Origin: Mytilus galloprovincialis
Lineage: Eukaryota > Mollusca > Bivalvia > Mytilida > Mytilidae
DNA length: 64,000 nt
NCBI RefSeq assembly: GCF_965363235.1
Contig: NC_134844.1
Location: 88,126,664-88,190,663 of the forward strand
Direction of reading: 5' to 3'
Each line of letters opens with the position of its first letter. The stretch's first letter is position 1. The notes below the pieces were generated by a model. It was not told the origin of the DNA, made no database searches, and saw only the letters and a program-made list of their open reading frames with translations. The position numbers and the translations under genes are program-made. Shown here in pieces: positions 24,020 to 34,000 of the stretch.

Positions 24020-24800
24020 TTATTATACGCCCGGTTACGGGACGTATTATGGTATACTTCTGTCTGTCCGTCGTCAACCTGTCGAACATTGTTTATATCT
24101 ATTGACGTGAGCTCCCTTTCTTTTTTTTTTATAAATTTTGATTTTACGTTTTCGAGTTATAGGGTTTTATCCATTAAAAAGGGTGGATTTTCCAGTTTTC
24201 GGACAATTATAACTCAATATCGCTTTCATCAATTTTCATACAACTTTGATAAATTGTTTATATCTGTTGATGTAAATACCCTTTTGATTTTCATAAATTT
24301 CTAATATGACATTGAGAAGTAATGAATCTTTCTTAAATTGTACCACAAGGTTCCATATCACAAATGAAAGGCTGAAATTGATTTAAAGGGTACATGTAAT
24401 TGCTCAAAACGTTCAGGAATTAGGAGCAACAAACAAGCATTTTACTAAAATTACTATTTTACAATAACTTGTGTTTAAGTGTATGGATCTATCTAAAATT
24501 GTACTACAAGGTTCCATACCACACAGGGAATGCTGGGATTGAGTTTGGTGGTCGGCCAGTAATTACTCCAAAAGGGGAGGGGGTGGCGTTTTATTTTATT
24601 TTTTTGCAAATTTTTCGAAATATCCCAAAAAGAAATCTCTAGTTGCACAGTATTGCACAATTGATTTTTAATACCTTTGACCACATTTATTTTGTGTCAG
24701 AAACCTATATTATGTCAAAAATTTTATCACAATCCAAATTTAGACCGTATCAATCTTTAATATTGTATCCAAACTTGCCCAAACTGTTCAGGGTTCAGAG
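24020..24800 (+). repeat. Bivalve repeat with internal duplication
   Basis: Begins CGCCCGGTTACGGGACGTAT, a repeat I recognise from bivalve genomes. Two related internal segments, CACAAGGTTCCATATCACA (about 24342) and TACAAGGTTCCATACCACAC (about 24504), show an internal duplication of about 160 bp. Confidence 0.5.
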
Positions 24801-24840
24801 GCGTTAGATATCAAAGGAACATTTGGGAAAGATGGACGAC

Positions 24841-26045
24841 ACTTAACCGATATTATCAAGATGCTTGATTTCTTAATTGACAACATATTTGTAACGTTCG
24901 AAGGACGTGTTTTTCAACAGACTATCGGCATCCCAATGGAAACAAACTGTGCCCCTCTACTTGCCGACTTGTTTCTTTATTATTATGAGGGTGACTTCAT
25001 GCAGGAACTTCTTAGGAAGAAAGATAAGAAGTTAGCAATATCTGAAACCGATATTATCAAGATGCTTGATTTCTTGATTGACAACATATTTGTAACGTTC
25101 GAAGGACGTGTTTTTCAACAGACTATCGGCATCCCAATGGGAACAAACTGTGCCCCTCTACTTGCCGACTTGTTTCTTTATTATTATGAGGCTGACTTCA
25201 TGCAGGAACTTCTTAGGAAGAAAGATAAGAAGTTAGCAATATCCTTTAACTCTACTTTCCGCTATATAGATGACGTTCTTTCACTAAACAATTCAAAATT
25301 TGGTGACTATGTGGAACGCATCTATCCCATCGAATTGGAGATAAAGGATACTACAGATACAGTTAAGTCGGCTTCATATCTTGACTTACATCTAGAAATT
25401 GACAATGAGGGTAGGTTGAAAACAAAACTTTACGACAAAAGAGATGATTTCAGCTTTCCAATTGTGAACTTTCCATTTCTAAGTAGCAACATTCCAGCAG
25501 CACCTGAATACGGGGTATATATCTCCCAATTGATACGATATTCCCGTGCTTGCATTTCCTATCATGATTTTCTTGATAGAGGGTTATTGCTCACAAGGAA
25601 GCTTTTAAACCAAGAGTTCCAAATGGTGAAGTTGAAATCATCCCTTCGTAAATTTTACGGACGCCATCACGAGTTGGTTGACCGTTATGGAATAACCGTT
25701 TCACAAATGATATCGGATATGTTCCTTACGTCGTAACTACAATCCCCTTCCCTTTCATGAATGTGACCTACAGAATTAGACTATTTACCGGATTTGTAAT
25801 CACATAAGCAACACGACGGGTGCCACATGTGGAGCAGGATCTGCTTACCCTTCCGGAGCACCTGAGATCACCCCTAGTTTTTGGTGGGGTTCGTGTTGTT
25901 TATTCTTTAGTTTTCTATGTTGTGTCGTGTGTGCTATTGTTTTTCTGTTTGTCTTTTTCATTTTTAGCCATGGCGTTGTCAGTTTGTTTTAGATTTATGA
26001 GTTTGACTGTCCCTTTGGTATCTTTCGTCCCTCTTTTAGATCATT
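24841..26045 (+). mobile_element. RT element (probably Penelope-like), best-preserved copy with 3' tail
   Basis: The ORF at 24861-25736 encodes part of a reverse transcriptase: GIPMGTNCAPLLADLFLYYY (RT core block), FRYIDDVLSL (catalytic YIDD), then YDKRDDFSFPIVNFPFL, SQLIRYSRA and LRKFYGRHHEL, ending TS. The 3' tail follows to TTTGGTATCTTTCGTCCCTC. About 200 bp covering the RT core block occurs twice in tandem (about 24847-25046 and 25047-25246), nearly identical. No upstream domain and no GIY-YIG endonuclease were seen, so Penelope-like is the best guess from the RT style, with a LINE as the alternative. 5'-truncated and not intact. Confidence 0.75.
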
Positions 26046-27069
26046 TCTGTCGTCACATGTGAAATAAATAACGATTTTAAATAGGACTTCACACATTTAC
26101 GTCCAGTGTCAAGTTTAATGCATATTCAGAACTAGATTAGAACATATGAATTTGACTCTGCTTTGTAAAAATCCGACAGTCGGAGCCGGATAAATTCTTA
26201 TATGAAATGAGATGTTTAATGAATTATTGATACATGTAGTATAGAAGACCATAATAGTTAAGACGTTGAATGCATGCGATATGAGAAAACTGTATTTTGA
26301 AACTCATTGTTCTTATTTACAACCCTCTTTTGAACAGAAAACTACAGATTCCGATAGCTATACGCTAACATGCTGGTACTCTTGGTCTATTTGTACCCCC
26401 CCACCCCCCCCCCCCCCCAAAAAAAAAAATACGCTGAACCCTACATACCGCATCGCGGCGATACGCTGCCAAAGTTGTGCCATTTCATCATGACCACTTT
26501 CGGCAATTTTTTTTGCCATACATTTTGTTCATTTCGAGTAGCATTTTAATTTTTGCACTTAAGGTCAAGATGAGTCCATAATATTTTTGGAAATTTAGAA
26601 TTCAATTAGATATTGAACATATACATTAGAAAATTTAAAAAAAAATATCTGTCACCGACTTCGTTATCGAAAAAAAGGGCCGGAGGGGGTACTAAGTTAC
26701 ATTGAATATGCTATGAAATTCCAACGTTCTTAGTGTTGATTATGCATGATGATTATGTGTTTTGTATTGGTAGATCCTTTTTATCATAATGGTCTGGATA
26801 GTGGGTCATTCATTTATTAATGTTTATTTTGTGTTTCCAATATTTTTTATTCTCTATATTTTAGCACGTCATCATTCAATCTTTTTTTTTTGCCTTTTAT
26901 TCTGCAGTATTTGCCCATTATTTTGTATTCCGCAGGTAAACCCCAATACAATCTAGAAACTCGCTAGTACAACATATCAGTTGTAAAAAATATGATATGT
27001 CCATTATCATTTCTCCTGCTTTAGTGGAACATCCCTTCGAGCGTTCGCTTTTTCATAAGTTAGCAACCT
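26046..27069. other. Spacer without gene
   Basis: No gene found. It has a poly-C run followed by poly-A at about 26397-26430, likely a slippage-prone or assembly-sensitive tract, and A+T-rich sequence elsewhere. Confidence 0.4.
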
Positions 27070-27507
27070 TTACGGCAGAATCGAAAACGGCGACGTCATA
27101 ATACAGTTACGACACGATGGCCGCGCCGAGAGCGATGCGTATAAACAATAGTGTGGTTTCCCTTTAAAGCGGGGAACGCTCGTGCATTCTCCTCCGACTG
27201 AGAAATCAGTAGTTTCCACCGGTCCTCCTGCCACCACGTGTCCGACCCCTTGTGTTTTCTTGTCAGTTCTTTTCCGGCCAGCTCCGTCCTTCTTTTTGGG
27301 GATTTCTTCGTTCTGCCCTCTCTGCCCTCTTTGTCCTCCTGTCCTGCTAACCGCTCTACTCTTCTTTCCCATGGCCGTTGGTGGAGATCTTAGGCATTTC
27401 TCTTGTTTGGCATCTTCTCTTTTTCTTTTTAAAAGTTTAACTAATTTGTGTAACACCTGCTTTCTAGTCGACAGCAAATTAACAAGTGCCCGATACGGGA
27501 ATTCCAA
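27070..27507 (-). CDS. Basic low-complexity ORF, unknown, possibly transposon-derived
   Basis: An open frame of 145 codons in a GC-richer segment. The protein is very basic: KLLKRKREDAKQEKC near the start, then GGQRGQRGQNEEIPKKKDG. I recognise no domain. The last part runs into the inverted end near 27150 and so may not be genuine. It could be the start of the same older element whose gag-like part is at 21037-21297, on the same strand, but this rests only on position and strand. The opposite-strand ORF at 27182-27547 is its shadow. Confidence 0.3.
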   Translation of the reverse strand: MEFPYRALVNLLSTRKQVLHKLVKLLKRKREDAKQEKCLRSPPTAMGKKSRAVSRTGGQRGQRGQNEEIPKKKDGAGRKRTDKKTQGVGHVVAGGPVETTDFSVGGECTSVPRFKGKPHYCLYASLSARPSCRNCIMTSPFSILP

Positions 27508-27555
27508 AATTCTAATTCAAGCTGATACGGGAATTCCAAAATTATGATTCAAGCT
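27492..27555. repeat. Two tandem 32-bp units
   Basis: Unit GATACGGGAATTCCAAAATT plus 12 more bases, repeated once with two differences. Confidence 0.9.
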
Positions 27556-27925
27556 GCGAGCGCCCTCTATGACCATGCCGAATATGGCAATGAGCTACAG
27601 GCTGCAACACCCACGCACCCAAACAAATATTTGATTGAATACAACCAGATTATTGAAAATATATTTTTTTTATAATCTCTATTAAATTAGTCTTGTAAGA
27701 GTGATATGACGCAGCCAAGGATATTTAACTGCTTAAACTTTTGAAGTTCACCAGTAGTATACATGTATGAAGATCATACTTGTTTTCTTTATTCTGTTAA
27801 AACTCCTGAGAAATAATATGTTAACTGATACATTTTGTACGACTTGTTCTACATTTGTTATGTTGCAAATACATATTGCACCATATACTGGAAAAAAATG
27901 GACGATTGTTTTAATTTTTGTTTTC

Positions 27926-28081
27926 TTACCTTTTACAGTTACTAACACAGAATAATTTTACTCCTCTAAAGATCTTCCTGAATAGTATAGACTTTGAATT
28001 CAATGCTTCTAATGATTTTTCAGTTCTCTCTGTCAACATTATAACTGAATATTCTTTGTTAACAAAGATGATACCAATAAT
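27926..28081 (-). CDS. T3 exon: end of TM4 and C-terminal tail
   Basis: After a CACAACAG acceptor it encodes 51 residues beginning IIGIIFVNKEYSVIM and ending SNCKR, then a stop. It lacks the long charged tail of T2 and T5. Of the T3 exons after the first, this is the least certain, because only its position, phase and hydrophobic start support it. Confidence 0.6.
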   Translation of the reverse strand: MIGIIFVNKEYSVIMLTERTEKSLEALNSKSILFRKIFRGVKLFCVSNCKR

Positions 28082-31000
28082 CTGTTGTGAAATAAAACAC
28101 AATGGATGAATTTGCACCAAAATATACTAGAAGTTCAAGGGAAAAAAGTAAATATAAAAAACAAGATTTGGTATGATTGCCAATAAGACAACTCTCCACA
28201 AGAGACCAAATTGAACAGAATTTAATAACTAAAGGTCGCCGTACGACCTTCAACAATGATCAAAGCCCATACTGCATTGTTTTAAAAGACCCCGAAAAGA
28301 CAAATGTAAAACAATTTAAACGAAAAAACTAACGGCCTTATTTATGTAAAAAAAAGTTAATGAAAAACAAGTATGTAACATAACGACAACCACTGGATTA
28401 CAGGCTCCTGACTTGGGACAGACACATACATACAGAATGTTGCAGGGTTAAACATATAAACGGGATCCCAACCCTCCTTCTTTCCTTGAACAGTGGTGTA
28501 ATAGTAAAACTTAAGAACGAGCTATAAAAATCAGTTGACATGCACATAGATACAGACTGAGGCGGGGTTTAATCATTTTTACAACGATTGAAACTTATTC
28601 TTTACAAGTTTATTAAAAGAGTCCATTTCCGGTTCCTTTTAAATTGATACTTTACGTAAGAACTAAAAGTATTAAACCGATTTAAAGAACTGTATGTAGC
28701 ATTTCTAGTGAACTGCTTATACATGTATGCATATATGTATAGAAGATGTCTTCAAATATTTTTCAATTTCATTAATTCATTTTATAAAAAAAAACATTTT
28801 ATTAGTATGTTTTTTCAAAATGTCTTCGGTTGTTTGTTTTTATATATCTAGTTTCATGTCTTTTTCATTCCTGTATCGTGTTATAGTTTTCTTCTGCTTA
28901 TATAGTCTTTGATCTTGAATGGTGTTTTGAATCAAAGATAACCAGTAAGTGTATGATAATATCTATTCAACTACATTGAATTACATATTCAAATATTTTT
29001 ATAGCACGTTATAATGATATACCTCTAAAACAATTTGCAGGAACGCAAACGCAAGAAACCAACCAACAAACATTCTAGTCTTGAACAAAATTGCATCTGC
29101 ACATGTCTGAAAGATATTGATTAATTATGTTAAATGCGTGTGATTTACAAAATACAAGGTACTAAGAACACAAAAAAAAGCAAACAACAACATTATTAGA
29201 ATGGGTAATTTTTGACCAGAAAAGAGAATATATTATAGACAAAAAAATGTAATGTTTTATCCTGACATATATTTTGTTTTAATTAAACTATTCAGCTTTA
29301 ATGTGTGTTTAGATTAGGTCCTGTTTTGTTATGCTTTGCTTTCAACTTTTTTATATTCAAATTGGTTTTTACCTAGTTGGTCTCGCGAGCACCTGATTTA
29401 GACTTCCATGTCTTTTGACAGATTGGTGAGGTATATTATTATATAGTTGAATGCAATTTTTCAATAAAAAAAAAGAAGAGTATCTTACTGCATATTTGAA
29501 AAAACTTCAAAATACAGTTAAATTCTCATTCCTTATGTCAAGTTCAAGAAACACCCGTTCTGAAAAAGCTTTGCTCTTATATAGAAAAAGAAACACTTGT
29601 GTTTGTACTCCTGGCTTGTAACTTATAGAACCTCTCTCACTTGTTTTGTGCATATTGCAAATATTGTTGTATTTGTTATCTCTATAACGATGTAATATAT
29701 ATTATATGTTATATTTACATTCACTCATGGCTAGTTCTGAAACATGTTTGTTCGCACTGAAATCAAATCATATACGTCTGTACTCAGGAAAATGAATTTG
29801 ACTACTGAACTTATTAAAATTCTGTTAAGACCAGTAAGCTACGTTTGTTTTAATTTCATATAACACGGTTAGATAATGATTCCATCAACAGATTAGGAAT
29901 AACCTAGTAAACTATCGTTATCTTTTTGAAACTTACTTCTGTTTTGTATCCACCACATCCCCCAAAATAATTATCTAATAGTTCAGAGGCATGAGTTGAA
30001 CTTGTATTTGAATCCAGTATACTGGGATGAGCATTTTTACAACAGAATTCTTTTCCCTTTGTGTCATATGTGTCATTGTAATAATTAACGCCACAACACT
30101 GCAACTGAAAACATCGGAAGAATACTTTATGTTCATAAAGGAAAATTCTCACGATGGCGAGTTATGAACTAAGTATTGTTTTGTAGTGCTAAATTATTGT
30201 TTGTTTTTGTTCTAATTGAGATTGTGACACAGTGATGACTGCCGTACCCATTTTTTGACAATCTTACCTATTATGTCTGTTTTGTTCATGCATTGTTGCA
30301 AATATAGTGGCATTTAATGCGACTGTCATACAAGTGATAGGTTTAGCACTGTAAAACCAGGTTCAATCCACCACTTTCTTCATGTGAAAATGCATGTACC
30401 AAGTCCGGGATATGACAGTTATCGTCCGTTTGTTTGATGCGTTTTGTCATTTGATTTTACCATTCGATTAGGGACTTTCCGTTTTGAATTTTCGTCGGAG
30501 TTCAGTATTTTTGGTGATTTTACTTTTTTGTATCAACTGGTAATATTTGGGTACTGTGCGATACTTTATTCTATCTGCGTAAGCTTCGTCAATAATTCAT
30601 TTTTTTTATTTATTTCAATTTTTTATTAGCAATTCTGTTTTCATGTTTTCTATAGCCTTTAATTAACTTCTTGAATGATTGAAGCTAACCTTTTGAGTTT
30701 TTATTAAATATACATGAATAATGACAACTGAAAACATATGCATTTCTTATGTTTTTCAATGTATTTTTTTTTTTTTTGTAATTGTAATTGTTCTTAATAC
30801 TGGTGTTTCGTTATAAGAGTTTTTCCTTTTAAAATGATTGCTACATGTATGCTAGCAATTGAATCAAGGGTTATAAATAGTGGAATTTAAGTACTGTAAG
30901 TACAATTTTGTTGATTGTTGTGTAATATGTGTCAAAGATTACATATATTATCTTTCTAATTGTCTCCATTTTTAACTTTAAAAAAGGGAAGATATCGTTT

Positions 31001-34000
31001 TTTACCAAATGTAACACACGAAATGAAGTATAAGATGGATGAAACTTGTGGTACTACCCTCCCTGTGCATTTCCTGTGATTATTTTAGGTCTGTATGAAC
31101 TCGCGTATTCCTAAATCATTATTTCCTGCGTTTGTGCTGAGAACTGTTGTTTTTTTCATTTCGTCATGTTTGTCTTTTTTATATGACTCATTTTCTATTT
31201 TTCCCTTTAGGTCTTCACTTTCTTAAAGAAGAAATGAGTGTGCATTTGATATCTTATTATAATTATTTAGCTCTTTCAATTTTTTCAAAACACAGTTACG
31301 GCGAACACTTTATTTGCACATTTACGGTAGCATTTAACTTACTGTCATAATCATGTTGTTCCATTTTTCAGTAATTGTATTTCCTTTGTCTTTATAAAAA
31401 TAGCCTGACTGTTGTAACTCTAACTGAAATTTCATATCACTATTTATCTAAAAAGCAATTTAATTTTCAATGTTAATGACATATTTTTGCATTATAATAC
31501 TTTCTATAAATGTTTCAAATGTATATCGCCCATTCTAGTTTCTCTATATATTGGGTTCTTGTGATTTCTTTATTTCTTTTGTCGTGTGGTATATTCCAAT
31601 TTGATCAAATAATTTAGAAAATAGATCAACTACTGTCGATTCTTTCTTATTTTTAGAAGAAAAATCGGTATACTTCTGTCGCTTCTTATTTACATACAGT
31701 CCATAGATTAAACATTTTTAGTTGAAATCAAAATATTATAAAACAGGACTTATCTACAACATGTACCAATAGTCACCGGCTTTTTATCAATTAGTCCGTA
31801 CCAAAGAACAATAATTCAATTATATGCTTGTACAAATTATACTCTGTTTGATAATTGGAATATAATTATCATGTATACATGGTATAAGTGTCAGCGGCTC
31901 AAAGAAAATTCAAAGGATATCTATATATGCATAAATGTATTCTATATAACCACTGGGTCGCAATCCATGCCACTACTTTTAATTCCCCGAGGGTATCACC
32001 AGCCCAGTAGTCATCACTTCTGTGTTGACATGAATTATCATTGAAATTGTCACACTTATAAATTAAGTGTTTACAAAACTTGGAATTTTTTAAATACTAA
32101 GGTTTTTTTACCGCAAGAACATATAAATAAAGGCAACAGTAGTATACCGCTGTTCAAAACTCATAAATCCATGGACAAAAACCAAATCGGGGTAACAAAC
32201 TAAAACCGAGGGAAACGCATTAAATATAAGAGGAGAACAACGACACAACATTAAAATGTAACACACATAAACAAAATCCAACGAGAATAACAAATATAAC
32301 ATATATATATAACATCAAAACCAAATACATGAATTTGGGATAGACAAGTACCGTGACACGTCTTATCGCAATGTGAATTTACACTCAAAAAAAAGAGAAA
32401 ACAAACGACACAACGTTATAATAAATACACACAGAAACGAACTATAATATAACAATGGCCATATTCCTGACCGTAGCTGTATTTTGCATAATTTTAAGGA
32501 ATATTTGGTCTTTAATGCTCTTCAATTTCGTACTTATTTGGCCTTTTGAATTTTGTTTTATTCGAGCGTCACTGATGAGTGTTTTGTCGACAAAAAGCGA
32601 GTCTGGCGCAAATACAAACTTTCGATCCTGGTATCTATGATGAGTTAATTTATAAAAAGCAAGTGTATATGAAATATTTACAGTTTATCAAGGTATAGTT
32701 TTCGTTGCAGGAGTTCGTTATTTTGTTCACCCACCATTCCACTCAATTTGGAGTCGATTATGTTTAATGTTTGTATACAAAGTTTGTAGATATATTTTCA
32801 TAGTGTATACTTTTCTATTATTGAATTGGTAATGCATGTCAGATTTTATGTGAAGGACTTTAATTTGAATAATATTAAATGTATTTAATATAAAAGGATG
32901 CTATATCTTTTTTGGAACCTCGTGTTACTTTTCACCCCTCTTGGGCTGTCACTTTCGAAACTCCAAAAGAGTGATTGCTTAATTTTGGTTTCACTATTTG
33001 TAGTTTATTTTGATATCAATCGGTTAAATGACTATAGTCTTTAAATGAAAAATATATTTGTCATACAATTTTACGATCAAACAGTTTGGCAAAAATTAAG
33101 TGCATACCTTTCTAATGAAAACTATCCATAGTATAACTGCAATGAATCTTGGTATATGTATGTAACAAACTTCAGTTAATTATTTATATGATTTATTTTA
33201 CACCTAGGACTATATTTTATGTTATCTCTTATTTTCACTAACACCGGTAATCTAGTCAAGCAGACCTTGTTTATCACGTGATTACGCACCTATTGAAATT
33301 TAACAGGTGAGTCTCAAATCAGTCGGCACATGATCATTGAGAGTAGCACACGTTTGTGCAGTTGGGTTTGTGGTTTAGATAGCAATTTGGACATTATAAT
33401 TGTCAGGACAGGACATGGATGTCCAAAGGCTAATTGAAACAACACTCAGGTAAGTTATTTTACTTATATTTTATGGTACATTGAGGTCAATTTGCTGTCG
33501 AGATGATATTTCTTGCTCGCGGTCCAAATGTACGGATAATTGCCATATTATTCATATTTATAGATAACGTAAGTAATTTTTGGGTTCAATTATTATTTTG
33601 CAGGGGTTTTTAGGCCCGGTTTTAGTGTGCGTTGGCACGTTGCTAATTGTCGACTGGTCGGAGATAATGGTGTCGATGAATTAATGGTGTCGGGGTTAAA
33701 AATGGTAACAACTCGGTGATATATTGGTTGGAGTTACAACGCATGGAGGCGGTGATAAATTTATAGTCCGTTTCTATTTATTTGGAGCAAAAAGTCCGTA
33801 AAATTATATACATTTTTAGTTGAGAAATCGAGAAGTCCGTGCAGTATTTATGCAGTTTAAAGCAGTTATAGTTTGTTATTCAGCATTATATTTATTCATA
33901 CAAATTTAGTGTTCTCTTCAATCAATTTAGAAGCAACCAGATATATGTGAAAATTAGTTAATTCGTCCGTTTAATTATAAAGAGAAATTTAAAGGGGAAC

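Larger units (their letters stand above)
21452..27172. mobile_element. Candidate insertion bounded by inverted ends
   Basis: The left end reads TTAAAGGGAAATCACACTAT (from 21453). The right end, read on the minus strand from about 27170, gives TTTAAAGGGAAACCACACTA, an inverted match with few differences over about 22 bp. I could not define a target duplication, and no transposase was recognised between them; the interior holds unrelated repeats. The pair may be the termini of one large element, or two independent end fragments. Confidence 0.3.

Noticed and set aside
23880-24089. Short ORF with a His/Thr repeat
   Set aside because: It is produced by the TG microsatellite; no other support.
27182-27547. 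Plus-strand ORF of 121 codons
   Set aside because: It is on the strand opposite the basic ORF, Pro/Cys-rich from the complement of basic codons, with no domain.
30690-30735. Candidate T3 TM3 exon with splice-like borders
   Set aside because: It is short, has an in-frame stop and the wrong size; the interrupted exon at 33108-35623 fits exactly.
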